DNA from: Candidatus Nitronereus thalassa
Lineage (GTDB): Bacteria > Nitrospirota > Nitrospiria > Nitrospirales > UBA8639
Direction: 5' to 3'
Assembly: GCF_032191465.1 (NCBI RefSeq)
Contig: NZ_JAQOUE010000001.1
Coordinates: 1,302,001 to 1,366,000 of the forward strand
Length of the DNA: 64,000 nucleotides
The notes under the pieces are model-generated. The model was given only the letters and a program-made list of their open reading frames with translations. It was not told where the DNA came from and made no database searches. This document shows positions 53,921 through 63,000 of the stretch, piece by piece. The first letter of the stretch is position 1. Each line of letters starts with the position of its first letter. A program made the translations under genes and the position numbers.

Positions 53921-56218
53921 TTAGTTCGGTGACCAAGGCACTCCCACCTCGCCCCCCAACAAAGGACCTAAGATTGACTGGAGAAGGGCTGTACCATTTC
54001 CTTGTGTTGCCCCGATACCGCGAAGGGTTAAAACAAAATTAAATTGGTTTCTTTCGGGCAATCCATCGGCACCACCCAGTCGAATATAGTAAAGCCCCAG
54101 GGACCAACACCGACAGGGATTTTGGTACAGCCCCACCACATCCCATTCAGGCGTTTGTCCTTTGGCAAAATCATGATACACCTTTGACCCTGCGGTCCAG
54201 CCAAAAGGGGTCCGAACGGCTCCTCCTAATGTGAGAAAATTAATTTCCGATTGAGGAGCTAGGACTTCATTGAACGAAAGAGGATTCCAAATATCCCCAC
54301 GCTGGGAAATAGTTCCCGCTCGTGTATGTCGATGTCCAACCTCTATATACGCAGTCTGAGAAGCTTGCAACAAAATATTGGTATTGAACTGGCTAAATTC
54401 AACGTCCCCGGGATTAAAAAACGCATCGAATGAGACTGACGCATTACTCAATGACGGAGGCAGTTGGTCCCTGGGCAGGCCTACGATAGCACGTCCCCAC
54501 ATATCTGAAAAGTTACTTGCTTGGCCCGGAGCCCCTCCTAAGTGGTAACTTTGGGCAAAAAATAGATCTAACAATGTCGTGGACCCACTGCCTGAACGCT
54601 CATCCTTCAGACGAGTATTCACAGAATAGGTCACCAAATTTTTCTTAATGAGATTATCTACAGCATCAATCTGCAATAAATCGGATTGCTTCGTGTCCGG
54701 CACAAATTCGTAAAAAAGTCTAGGCTCGACGGTATGACGGAGCCGATGCCCTTGGCCCAGAGGAAACCGCCGGGACAAGTTGGAAAAGGCTTCAAATCCC
54801 AACCAGAACGTTCCACGATCTCGCGAATCATCCTGCAGTGAAGTACGACCATGTGAATACACCACCTCACGTAATTTCATTTGCGGGCGAAGGCCCACGA
54901 CATTTCCAAGATGCAGCCCTTGCGTTGATATTCCTGGCATCACATCTAAGCGGCTGACATGAAATCCCTGCTCCCGCCAAAAGTGAACAAAATTAGAATT
55001 CATATCCACCACCAGTATCTCATTGGCAAACGCAGGACTGGTATACCCATGCCCAATCTCCGGTAACCGTTGAAAAGTATTACGCCCACCAGAGTTCAAG
55101 GGTTGCAAATACTGGGCTTTTAAATAGGCGCTTCCTCCCGGCAAACGCTGGGTAACATTGAAAATGGATTCTTGGCTCGGCAAGGAACGGAACACGCCGG
55201 AACTGGTCAAATCCTGCAATAAGGTACGATCCGTGGCATAGTTCACGTTCATTTGAACAAAAAGGTCCTCATTCACCTGTTGTACATGGGCGCCGGTAAT
55301 TTGCGCCCGGCCTTTATCCAAATCGGTATCGTAGAGCGAACTTAATAACCAATTGCCCTTTGAACGGCGATTGATAATATATCGATAGGCCAGATCTCCA
55401 CCAAAACCGCGGTCAGTTAAAATTTGTGGCGTCACAAGTAGGTCTTGGCTCGGAGAAATTGCCCAAAAGAAGTCCTGTCGATATTGGAACCCCAAAACAT
55501 TATCGAACCCGGCAGTGGGAAGAAGAAAACCGGTTTTGCGAGCCCCGGGCATGGGATATTTGATCATTGGCAAGGGCAGAATGCGTTGGTTTCTGATTTG
55601 AAACCACACATTTTTGGCAAAAAGGCTATCGCCTTGCTCAAGATCTATGTCGGCAAAGGCAAAACTCCAATCAGGAATTTGCCCATCGTCCGCATCACAA
55701 TTCGTAAAGGTCCCGTCTTTGGCTCGAAAGTGTGTTTCGGAAAACCGTTGAAGCAAACGGCCGCGAACCCAGGTATTCGTTTCTTGTAACAAAATCTTTC
55801 CATTGGTAATCACTCCAGCTTCGGTATACACATTAATTTCCATCTCATCAGCCCAAACCTCAGTGACTTGATCGTTCAAATGCACCGCCCCCTTGGCTTG
55901 TAGGGCTCCAGAGAGTTTGTGAATCGTGGCCTCGTCTGCCGTTAATCGAAGTGGACCTTGAGTCACTATTACCGAACCCACGGCGCGAAAGACTTCTGTC
56001 ACGCGATCAAATTCAACTCGTTCCGCGGTAACGTCCAAAGGAGGGCGGGAAGTGGAATCTGTGCTTTCGGCAACTGGCAACGTCGGCTGGGCAGATGCAG
56101 AGATTGGAGAACCCCATCCCAATATCATTAATAGCACGCATACAAGAGCTCCCGCCCAACGACACCAAGGGTAGGAAAGAAAAAACTTCTTCGGTGGATT
56201 ACCCGACAAGGGGAGCAT
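53921..56218 (-). CDS. lptD: LptD, LPS-assembly outer-membrane protein
   Basis: A 765-residue protein from the ATG at 56218 (a GTG at 56239 is an alternative; both overlap folC). A signal peptide (GALVCVLLMILGWGSPISAS) is followed by an OstA/LptA-like periplasmic domain (about 50-170) and a beta-barrel (about 200-765) with the family segments KYPMPGARKTGFLLPTAGFD and LGLYYIRLGGADG. It inserts LPS into the outer leaflet. Its presence indicates a diderm LPS-bearing cell. Confidence 0.9.
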   Translation of the reverse strand: MLPLSGNPPKKFFLSYPWCRWAGALVCVLLMILGWGSPISASAQPTLPVAESTDSTSRPPLDVTAERVEFDRVTEVFRAVGSVIVTQGPLRLTADEATIHKLSGALQAKGAVHLNDQVTEVWADEMEINVYTEAGVITNGKILLQETNTWVRGRLLQRFSETHFRAKDGTFTNCDADDGQIPDWSFAFADIDLEQGDSLFAKNVWFQIRNQRILPLPMIKYPMPGARKTGFLLPTAGFDNVLGFQYRQDFFWAISPSQDLLVTPQILTDRGFGGDLAYRYIINRRSKGNWLLSSLYDTDLDKGRAQITGAHVQQVNEDLFVQMNVNYATDRTLLQDLTSSGVFRSLPSQESIFNVTQRLPGGSAYLKAQYLQPLNSGGRNTFQRLPEIGHGYTSPAFANEILVVDMNSNFVHFWREQGFHVSRLDVMPGISTQGLHLGNVVGLRPQMKLREVVYSHGRTSLQDDSRDRGTFWLGFEAFSNLSRRFPLGQGHRLRHTVEPRLFYEFVPDTKQSDLLQIDAVDNLIKKNLVTYSVNTRLKDERSGSGSTTLLDLFFAQSYHLGGAPGQASNFSDMWGRAIVGLPRDQLPPSLSNASVSFDAFFNPGDVEFSQFNTNILLQASQTAYIEVGHRHTRAGTISQRGDIWNPLSFNEVLAPQSEINFLTLGGAVRTPFGWTAGSKVYHDFAKGQTPEWDVVGLYQNPCRCWSLGLYYIRLGGADGLPERNQFNFVLTLRGIGATQGNGTALLQSILGPLLGGEVGVPWSPN

Positions 56219-57500
56219 ATGTGGATCCAGAGAACACACTTTTCACAGCACCGACGAGATATAAAGATCCCGTCACACAAACCAGGTCATGCGAGTTGGC
56301 TATTCGATGGGCCAAAGCCACGGCTTTCTCGGGTGTGGAGGCTTGATGTATAGGAACACTTCCCGTCAAAAGTCTGTCCTTCAATTCGTCCCCTGTCGCT
56401 AAACGAAAATGGTCAATCTGGGTACAAATAATGACATCGGCTAATGGCAGAAGTTCGGCAAAAAACGCCGCAATATTTTTATCCCGCATCATGGCCACAA
56501 TCATAATAAGCTTTCGACTAGGAACGTTTTCGATCATACCCTGCAAATGATGCGCCAACTTCCTGGCCGCCGCGGGATTATGTGCCCCATCGCAGACCCA
56601 GGTCGGATTGGTCATCAGCGTTTCCAAACGACCTTCCCACGACACAGAACTCAACCCTCGTACAATAGCCTCTCGTGAAATCACTCGACTGGCCATGACA
56701 CTCTTCTCTAGAAGGGCCACGGCGCAAGCCGCATTTACAAGTTGATGGGCCCCCTGAAGGGCACAGGAAAGCCCTGAAAAATGTTGCGTGGGTCCTTGAT
56801 ATTCAAAGACCCCTTCACCTTGAACATTGAGAGTAAAGTCCCTTCCATATTCACAGAGTGGAGCACCCTGCTCTTTGGCCTTTTGGGAAATCACGTCCCT
56901 AGCCGATTCATCCATTGTCCCTATAACTACGGGAACACCATTTTTGATGATCCCCGCTTTTTCAAAGGCAATGGCCTCAAGGGTATGTCCCAGATAGGCT
57001 TCATGGTCATATGAGACATTGGTAATCAAAACTCCACTGGGGTCACACACATTGGTCGCATCAAACCGCCCACCCATTCCGACCTCCAAGACCGCCACCT
57101 CCACCTCTTCCTCGGCAAAATACTGAAACGCCATCGCCGTCGCGGTCTCAAAAAAAGTAGGGGTGCAGCTCGAATGAGACCCCACGCGAAATCTTTGCAC
57201 AAGATCCACCACCCGAGATTCTGGAATCTTGACGCCTTGGACTTGAATGCGTTCGCGAAAGTCGATGAGATGGGGAGACGTATAGAGCCCCACACGGATA
57301 TTCGCCGCTTGGAGAATGGCGGCCGTCATCGCTGCCGATGACCCTTTTCCATTGGTTCCACCAATATGTAAAACCGAATACTTTCGCTCGGGATGATCGC
57401 ATTGAGCTAACAACGTTCGGATGGTATCAAGCCCAAGTTTGATGCCATGTTTTTGAAGGCCATAAAGGTAGGTAAGGCTGGCGTGGTACGACTCAGACAT
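56199..57500 (-). CDS. folC: FolC, folylpolyglutamate/dihydrofolate synthase
   Basis: A 433-residue Mur-ligase-family enzyme. ATP site HIGGTNGKGSSAAMTAAIL; YTSPHLIDFRERIQV; EVGMGGRFDATNV; and WVCDGAHNPAAARKL in the C-terminal domain. It adds glutamate to dihydropteroate and folates. Downstream of accD with a 112-base gap; no in-frame start lies further upstream before a stop. Confidence 0.95.
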   Translation of the reverse strand: MSESYHASLTYLYGLQKHGIKLGLDTIRTLLAQCDHPERKYSVLHIGGTNGKGSSAAMTAAILQAANIRVGLYTSPHLIDFRERIQVQGVKIPESRVVDLVQRFRVGSHSSCTPTFFETATAMAFQYFAEEEVEVAVLEVGMGGRFDATNVCDPSGVLITNVSYDHEAYLGHTLEAIAFEKAGIIKNGVPVVIGTMDESARDVISQKAKEQGAPLCEYGRDFTLNVQGEGVFEYQGPTQHFSGLSCALQGAHQLVNAACAVALLEKSVMASRVISREAIVRGLSSVSWEGRLETLMTNPTWVCDGAHNPAAARKLAHHLQGMIENVPSRKLIMIVAMMRDKNIAAFFAELLPLADVIICTQIDHFRLATGDELKDRLLTGSVPIHQASTPEKAVALAHRIANSHDLVCVTGSLYLVGAVKSVFSGSTYAPLVG

Positions 57501-57612
57501 TTCTTGCTTTGGCCATTTCCGCCAACTCTTGCCGATCTTTCCACAATATCAACGGTCGCCCGGGTGTTGACGAAAATGTGCGCAACACGGTTTTCCGTAA
57601 ACAGCAAACCAC

Positions 57613-58458
57613 TTAATGGGAATGCGAGAGATGTCTCAACACCACATGAACCGTGTCACGGAGATTGGGCCGGTTAACGATCGAATCGATCATCCCATGT
57701 TCTAAGAGAAATTCAGCACGCTGAAATCCATCCGGCAAGCGTTGCTTGATCGTCTGTTCAATCACCCGAGGCCCAGCAAACCCAATGAGCGCTTTAGGCT
57801 CAGCTAGAATGATATCACCCAACATGGCAATACTGGCCGTCACTCCCCCAAATGTCGGATCGGTTAATAAGGAGATAAAGGGCAGGCGTGCCTCATGAAG
57901 ACGAGCCACAGCTGCAGCGGTTTTGGCCATCTGCATGAGGGACAAAGCCCCTTCTTGCATCCGAGCACCACCAGATGTCGCCACCAGTAAAAAAGGATGT
58001 TTCGATTTCAAGGCCCGATCAACAGCTCGACAGATTTTCTCTCCCACAACCGAGCCCATACTCCCGCCCATAAACCGAAAATCAAACAGCCCGATAACAA
58101 GAGGTTTCCCTTGAATCAATCCTCCTCCGATCACCATCCCGTCTTTTCTCCCAGTTTTTTCTTGATACGTTTTTAACCGATCCACATAGGGCTGAGTATC
58201 AACAAAACCTAACGGGTCGGCCGGGGCGAGATCGGCTTCCCATTCTTGAAAAGTGTCTGGGTCCAGAAGAAGGTCGATACGTTCGTTCACGGAAAGCGGG
58301 AAATGATATTCACATTTGGGACAGAGTTTGAAATTTTTCTCGACTTCCTTTTGATACACAATGGCTCGACAAAAGGGACACTTTACCCACATCCCTTCAA
58401 CGATATTCAATTTCCCTTTTTCGGATTTATGTTTAGGGCCTTTTTTAAACCATGCCAT
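57613..58458 (-). CDS. accD: AccD, acetyl-CoA carboxylase carboxyltransferase beta subunit
   Basis: A 281-residue protein. The N-terminal zinc ribbon has Cys27, Cys30, Cys46 and Cys49 (KCPFC, LCPKC). The crotonase-like body includes LLVATSGGARMQEGALSLMQ and LTDPTFGGVTASIAML. It makes malonyl-CoA with AccA, which is not in the window. The accD-folC neighbourhood is common in bacteria. Confidence 0.96.
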   Translation of the reverse strand: MAWFKKGPKHKSEKGKLNIVEGMWVKCPFCRAIVYQKEVEKNFKLCPKCEYHFPLSVNERIDLLLDPDTFQEWEADLAPADPLGFVDTQPYVDRLKTYQEKTGRKDGMVIGGGLIQGKPLVIGLFDFRFMGGSMGSVVGEKICRAVDRALKSKHPFLLVATSGGARMQEGALSLMQMAKTAAAVARLHEARLPFISLLTDPTFGGVTASIAMLGDIILAEPKALIGFAGPRVIEQTIKQRLPDGFQRAEFLLEHGMIDSIVNRPNLRDTVHVVLRHLSHSH

Positions 58459-58710
58459 TATTAAGGAATCTCCATTAAGCCAAAAACCTCAGGACACAGG
58501 AGAGAAAATGTAACACAGCATCTACCTTCCATCAAGAAAATGAAATGAGTAGAGATCTGGCGACTATTAAGCAAAGGGGGTTAACAATCGGGAAATTCTT
58601 CAGATTTGCAGTCAAGGCATTGAGGAACGCACTAGCAAATATATTCCGAGAAAAAATAACCTGGAGACGGGATAAGCCAAAAGAAGGATCACGCGAACTG
58701 GGGAAGAGAC

Positions 58711-59769
58711 TCATCCTCCCCGAGCATGCATTTCGAGTCGAGGATCTTGCCGAAGCTTCTCAATTTCAATAAACCGGCCACGCATACTGGATTGTTCAAG
58801 ATTCTTACGGTCTTCAGCGCCACGATCCGTTCGAGATCCCCAGCCAGATCGGATTCGGCTGCGAACCTCTTCAAGATCTTTCAGGCGAAGAGGCTCCCGC
58901 AAATCAATGCCTTGTTTGGCATATAAGCAGAGGTACCAAAACCCATCGGCGGTCAAACGGCTACGATCACAGGTCGCACAAAATGGCGTGGTGGTGGAAG
59001 GAATAATTCCAAACGTTGTCCCGTCAGAGAGCAGAAAACGTTGGGCTGGGGCTGAACTATTTTCGATCAGCGGCTCGATGGGGCCATAGGTTTGTCGAAG
59101 TTGCAGCAAGATTTCGGCACGAGAGAGGACCTTGGTCAGGGACCAATCATTCGCGCCCCCCACATCCATATACTCAATGAATCGAACTTCGGCATTGACG
59201 GATTTCCCATATTCAATAAGGGCCACGAGTTCATCATCGTTAAAACCCTTGATGGCTACCGTATCAATCTTAAGCCCAGTAAACCCAACTTTTTCAACAA
59301 TGGCAATTCCTTCCAGGACACGATCAAAAGTTTCACGACGCGTTAATGTCTTGAATCGATCTGGCTTAAGAGTATCGAGACTCACGGTCACACGATGCAA
59401 TCCGGCATCGAACAACGCCTGGGCCTGTTCATTCAAAAGTATGCCATTGGTGGTGAGCGCAATATCCTGAATGCGGGCATGTTGCCCGATCATGCGAATG
59501 AGGGTCGGCAGGTCGCGCCGAAGCAGGGGCTCGCCCCCAGTTAATCGGATCCGATCCACGCCGAACTCAGCGAAAATGCTGACAAGGACATTGATTTCTT
59601 CAAAGGTGAGCAGGGTATCCCGAGGCAACCAGGCATATTCTTCTTCGGGCATGCAATACTGGCAACGGAGATTACAGCGATCCGTGACCGACAACCGTAA
59701 GCTCCGCAAAGGACGATCAAACGTATCCAACAATTCAGAGGTCATGGGTTGTCCTGACGCAAGGCTCAT
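58711..59769 (-). CDS. moaA: MoaA, GTP 3',8-cyclase (molybdopterin)
   Basis: A 352-residue radical-SAM enzyme from the ATG at 59769, which overlaps the upstream stop in an ATGA junction. First cluster: SVTDRCNLRCQYCMPEEE (C-x3-C-x2-C). The second cluster is near the C-terminus, PFCATCDRSRLTADGFWYLC. It ends in the family Gly-Gly (MHARGG), needed for activity. First step of molybdenum cofactor synthesis, together with MoaC. Confidence 0.95.
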   Translation of the reverse strand: MSLASGQPMTSELLDTFDRPLRSLRLSVTDRCNLRCQYCMPEEEYAWLPRDTLLTFEEINVLVSIFAEFGVDRIRLTGGEPLLRRDLPTLIRMIGQHARIQDIALTTNGILLNEQAQALFDAGLHRVTVSLDTLKPDRFKTLTRRETFDRVLEGIAIVEKVGFTGLKIDTVAIKGFNDDELVALIEYGKSVNAEVRFIEYMDVGGANDWSLTKVLSRAEILLQLRQTYGPIEPLIENSSAPAQRFLLSDGTTFGIIPSTTTPFCATCDRSRLTADGFWYLCLYAKQGIDLREPLRLKDLEEVRSRIRSGWGSRTDRGAEDRKNLEQSSMRGRFIEIEKLRQDPRLEMHARGG

Positions 59770-60488
59770 GGATGTTGCTCCACCCAGACCTCCCCTTCCG
59801 GAGTCTGTTCCAACTTCCAAATAGGGGTAATTTGTTTGAGTTCATCGATACACCATTTACAGGCTTTGAAGGCATCGGCTCGATGCTCGGCACCGATCAC
59901 AATCAACACGATATTTTCGCCAATATCGATGGCCCCATAACGATGAAGGATCAAGGCTTCGATAATGTCAAAGTCTTGGAGCGCCCGTTCGCGAATTTCC
60001 CGCAACTTTTTTTGCGCCATCCCTTCATAATGTTCAAAGGTAATACTACTCACATCTCGTCCCTGCGACCGGTCACGGGCCGTCCCCAGGAACGTAGCAA
60101 TGCCCCCAATCCGTTTGGATCGCTGCTTCACTCGTTCAATTTCTTCATCGATGGAGAAATTTTCCCTTTGGACGCGAACCAACATGGCTTCTTCAGCATC
60201 AACCGTAGACATGGTTTCGCTCTCCCTATTAGTGGCCCCGCCAGCAAAGGGCGGCAGCAAGGCAATTTCATCGGTGGGCGTCAATACGGTCTCTCCATGA
60301 GCAATATCATGGTTCACCGACACCAAGACTTTTTTCTTGAGCAGCAACTCTCCCAACTCGGGATTCAGAGCCTGAATCTTTTCGATAAGATCACTTACCT
60401 GGCCCTCCGCTGAAAGCTCGACGGTCAAGTCGGCATCTTGCTTCAACAAAGTCTTCAACATCCCAAAAAGTTTGACGGTCAGAGTCAT
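59766..60488 (-). CDS. MoaD-MoaE fusion (MoaX-like molybdopterin synthase)
   Basis: A 240-residue fusion of both molybdopterin synthase subunits. Residues 1-84 are MoaD, a ubiquitin-fold sulfur carrier ending PPFAGG. Residues 93-240 are MoaE ([51 protein letters not shown]). In standard MoaD the Gly-Gly is the C-terminus and carries the thiocarboxylate; here it is followed by [10 protein letters not shown] cleaved fusion of this type, MoaX, is known in mycobacteria. Met93 also has its own ribosome site (AGGGAGAG, seven bases upstream), so MoaE may be made separately. A frameshift at a GGGG run is a possible alternative. Confidence 0.9.
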   Translation of the reverse strand: MTLTVKLFGMLKTLLKQDADLTVELSAEGQVSDLIEKIQALNPELGELLLKKKVLVSVNHDIAHGETVLTPTDEIALLPPFAGGATNRESETMSTVDAEEAMLVRVQRENFSIDEEIERVKQRSKRIGGIATFLGTARDRSQGRDVSSITFEHYEGMAQKKLREIRERALQDFDIIEALILHRYGAIDIGENIVLIVIGAEHRADAFKACKWCIDELKQITPIWKLEQTPEGEVWVEQHP

Positions 60489-61015
60489 GACTGCACACCA
60501 TTTCCTGAAGACAGGACTTCACACCCCGGACGCACGTAGGTGCCAGACTTCCCCCCCTCTTTAGAAACCAAAAACATGTCGCCAAAACTTATGCCTTTAT
60601 CTACGGCCTTACACATATCATAAACGGTTAAGGCCGCGACCGATACTGCAGTCATGGCTTCCATCTCCACCCCAGTCTGCCCCGCCGTTTTTACGGCGGC
60701 TTGAATGGTCAACGAGCACAGTCCGACACTGTCGGGTTCGGTATTTTCTTGGAAATCAATGTTCACACTGGTCACCATAAGCGGGTGACACATTGGGATA
60801 AGGTTGGGTGTTTGTTTCGCACCCATGACCCCAGCCACCTGCGCCACGGCCAAGACATCGCCCTTGGCAATTTTTCCCTCTTGGATGCGGCGTAAGGTTT
60901 CTGGCTGCATGAACACCCGCGCTTGGGCCACAGCCATCCGTTCGGTCGAGGCCTTTGCCGAGACATCCACCATTCTCGCCCGTCCTGAGTCATTGAAATG
61001 CGTGAAATCAGCCAT
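60485..61015 (-). CDS. moaC: MoaC, cyclic pyranopterin monophosphate synthase
   Basis: A 176-residue enzyme from the ATG at 61015 ([20 protein letters not shown]). The frame is open to 61174 but the extension has no family similarity, and a sigma-70 promoter lies inside it. Signatures: [18 protein letters not shown] and [19 protein letters not shown]. It acts after MoaA to form cPMP. The stop overlaps the start of the MoaD-MoaE gene (ATGA), giving a coupled moaC, moaDE, moaA operon. Confidence 0.96.
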   Translation of the reverse strand: MADFTHFNDSGRARMVDVSAKASTERMAVAQARVFMQPETLRRIQEGKIAKGDVLAVAQVAGVMGAKQTPNLIPMCHPLMVTSVNIDFQENTEPDSVGLCSLTIQAAVKTAGQTGVEMEAMTAVSVAALTVYDMCKAVDKGISFGDMFLVSKEGGKSGTYVRPGCEVLSSGNGVQS

Positions 61016-61075
61016 AAAAGTACGGTGTAGTCCTAAGATTCCTAAATACTTTTTTCCCACAGCAAGGCGTGTGAC

Positions 61076-61105
61076 ATTATAGGAGTCGAGTGAAAAGCAG
61101 GTCAA
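61076..61105 (-). promoter_or_regulatory. Sigma-70 promoter of the moaC operon
   Basis: Minus strand TTGACC (61100-61105), 18-base spacer, TATAAT (61076-61081). The expected start point is near 61069, giving a leader of about 55 bases before the moaC ATG at 61015. This supports the short moaC start. Confidence 0.75.
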
Positions 61106-61130
61106 GCAAGCCGGGGCCTTTCCCTTCGCC

Positions 61131-61159
61131 TTGACACCCTCCCTCGGCTCTTTGACAAT
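61131..61159 (+). promoter_or_regulatory. Sigma-70 promoter of the FolB fusion gene (leaderless)
   Basis: TTGACA (61131-61136), 17-base spacer, GACAAT (61154-61159). A start point seven bases later falls on the A of the ATG at 61166, and no ribosome site precedes the ATG, so the transcript may be leaderless. Confidence 0.5.
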
Positions 61160-61165
61160 GCCGTT

Positions 61166-62092
61166 ATGGATCAAGGGTTAATAATAGAAGGCATTAGTTT
61201 CCAGGGCCATTGTGGGGTCACCCCTGAGGAACGATCGAGCCCCCAGCCCTTGCTTGTTGACTTGGAATTTTCCTGCTCTTCGGAAGATGCCATACAAACT
61301 GACATGCTCGCCAAAACCATTGATTACGCCCAAGTTTCCGATCGAGTGGTGGACATTGGGCGGTCCGAAGAATGCGCGTTAATTGAAACATTAGCAGATC
61401 GAATAAGTCGAGTGCTCTTAGCAGAGTTCCCCATTGACACCCTGCGCATATGGGTGCGGAAAGCCAAGCCCCCCCTGACTCATGTCTTAGGATCTGTAGG
61501 AGTCAGGCTGACCTACCGCCGATCTCAATTATCTCAAATCGTGGAAATGGGAGGCTCACGTCCCTCCTCATTTCTTGTGAAATATGCCTCGCAAATCCCA
61601 CCAGGCCGAGTGCTTGATCTTGCCTGTGGAACAGGGAGGCATGCTCTGTACTTGGCGAAGCAAGGATATGAAGTGGTTGGTCTTGATCGGAACACTGAGG
61701 CACTCGCAGCGCTTTCCAAAGCCGCGCAGGAACGACACCTTCCCAATGTGAAAGGGTGGGAACTTGATCTTGAGGTTGACTCAGAAAATCCTCCTTCTTT
61801 GGGGAACAATGAATTTTCAGGAGTACTCGTTTTCAATTATTTATATCGCCCGATTTTTTCGAGCCTTCTCAAGGCGCTGAAGCCGAAGGGGATTTTAATT
61901 TACGAAACATTTATTATCGACAACCATCACCAATACCAACATCCACGACGCAAAGAATTTTGCTTGGAACACAATGAACTGCTTCAACTAGCCACCGGAA
62001 TGCGCGTGCTCCACTATGAAGAAGGACAGCATCCTGACCCGATAGGCACTTCTCCCCCTTACACAGCCAGACTCGTCGCCCAAAAAGTTTAG
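61166..62092 (+). CDS. FolB-methyltransferase fusion
   Basis: A 308-residue two-domain protein. Residues 1-120 are dihydroneopterin aldolase (FolB): [10 protein letters not shown] with the catalytic Glu, [11 protein letters not shown] with Tyr54, and [17 protein letters not shown] with Lys101. Residues 130-308 are a class I SAM-dependent methyltransferase: [20 protein letters not shown] (147-166) and EVVGLDRN. No stop or start lies between the parts. FolB splits dihydroneopterin in folate synthesis; the methyltransferase substrate is unknown and a pterin is a natural guess. It is divergent from the moaC operon. Confidence 0.88.
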   Translation: MDQGLIIEGISFQGHCGVTPEERSSPQPLLVDLEFSCSSEDAIQTDMLAKTIDYAQVSDRVVDIGRSEECALIETLADRISRVLLAEFPIDTLRIWVRKAKPPLTHVLGSVGVRLTYRRSQLSQIVEMGGSRPSSFLVKYASQIPPGRVLDLACGTGRHALYLAKQGYEVVGLDRNTEALAALSKAAQERHLPNVKGWELDLEVDSENPPSLGNNEFSGVLVFNYLYRPIFSSLLKALKPKGILIYETFIIDNHHQYQHPRRKEFCLEHNELLQLATGMRVLHYEEGQHPDPIGTSPPYTARLVAQKV

Positions 62093-62108
62093 GAACCAAA
62101 GGATCTAC

Positions 62109-62954
62109 ATGCCACGCATAGATTTACATCTTCACACCACCTATTCGGATGGGAGTCATTCCCCCGCCGAGGTCATTCAATTCGCTCATGAGGCGGGGGT
62201 CACGGCTTTGGCCATCACGGATCATGACACTGTAGACGGTCTTCCCGAAGCGATAACCGCTGCATTGGACAAGGGAATCAAGGTGATTCCCGGAATCGAA
62301 TTGAGTTCCCGATTCGAAGGACAAGATACGCATATCCTGGGATATTTCTTCGATTGGCAGGATGGCACATTTCAAACCCGCCTCACTGAACAGCAAGAAA
62401 ATCGCGAACAACGAAACCCGCGTGTCGTCGACAAACTCAATCAACTTGGCTTGGAGCTGACGTATGAAGAAGTGAAAGCCATGGCAGGGACAGGCTCGAT
62501 TGGTCGGCCTCACATCGCCAACGTCTTAGTCGCCAAAGGATATGTCAGTTCAACCAAGGAAGCCTTTGATCGCTACCTCGCCGATGGCGCGTCAGCGTAT
62601 GTTGAACGTGAATCACCGGACACGCGCGAAGCCATAGCCTGGATTCGCGAAGCAGGAGGCGTGCCGGTGTTGGCCCATCCCCATTGGACGAAACGTAAAG
62701 GACCGGAACTGATCGAAATGTGTCGCACCCTCAAGGAAGCCGGGCTCATGGGCATCGAGGTGTTTTACAGCACCCACAGCAAGCGGCAAACCTCAGAATT
62801 TCTCGAACTGGCAAGAAAGCTAGACCTACTCATGACCGGAGGCAGTGATTTTCACGGCACCGCCAAACCAGGCATTTACGTTGGAAGAGGAAAAGGGGAT
62901 TTAAAAGTTACTGAAAAATTATTGGAACCCCTGAGGAAGAAAGTCAGAACCTGA
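62109..62954 (+). CDS. PHP-domain phosphoesterase (RNase AM/TrpH-like)
   Basis: A 281-residue enzyme of the polymerase-and-histidinol-phosphatase family. Metal motifs: IDLHLHTTYSDG (His7, His9), ITDHDTVDG, PGIELSSRFEG, VLAHPHW and GGSDFHG. Closest to the YciV/TrpH type, which removes 5' nucleotides or acts on 3',5'-nucleoside bisphosphates. GGATC lies upstream of the ATG, 17 bases after the FolB fusion, so the two are probably co-transcribed. Exact substrate uncertain. Confidence 0.92.
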   Translation: MPRIDLHLHTTYSDGSHSPAEVIQFAHEAGVTALAITDHDTVDGLPEAITAALDKGIKVIPGIELSSRFEGQDTHILGYFFDWQDGTFQTRLTEQQENREQRNPRVVDKLNQLGLELTYEEVKAMAGTGSIGRPHIANVLVAKGYVSSTKEAFDRYLADGASAYVERESPDTREAIAWIREAGGVPVLAHPHWTKRKGPELIEMCRTLKEAGLMGIEVFYSTHSKRQTSEFLELARKLDLLMTGGSDFHGTAKPGIYVGRGKGDLKVTEKLLEPLRKKVRT

Positions 62955-63000
62955 ACTAAAAGGTTGCCATAGAAAAATCTTGGAATTTTTTGAAAATGAA

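Noticed and set aside
57501-57612. Minus-strand ORF in the folC-accD gap (part of 57407-57607)
   Set aside because: It overlaps folC out of frame and has no recognisable domain; the gap is short enough to be plain intergenic DNA.
58545-58772. Plus-strand ORF of 75 residues between moaA and accD
   Set aside because: It overlaps the end of moaA on the other strand and has no clear ribosome site or recognisable family.
61016-61174. N-terminal extension of moaC to 61174
   Set aside because: It has no MoaC similarity, overlaps the divergent gene start, and contains the moaC -10 and -35 boxes.
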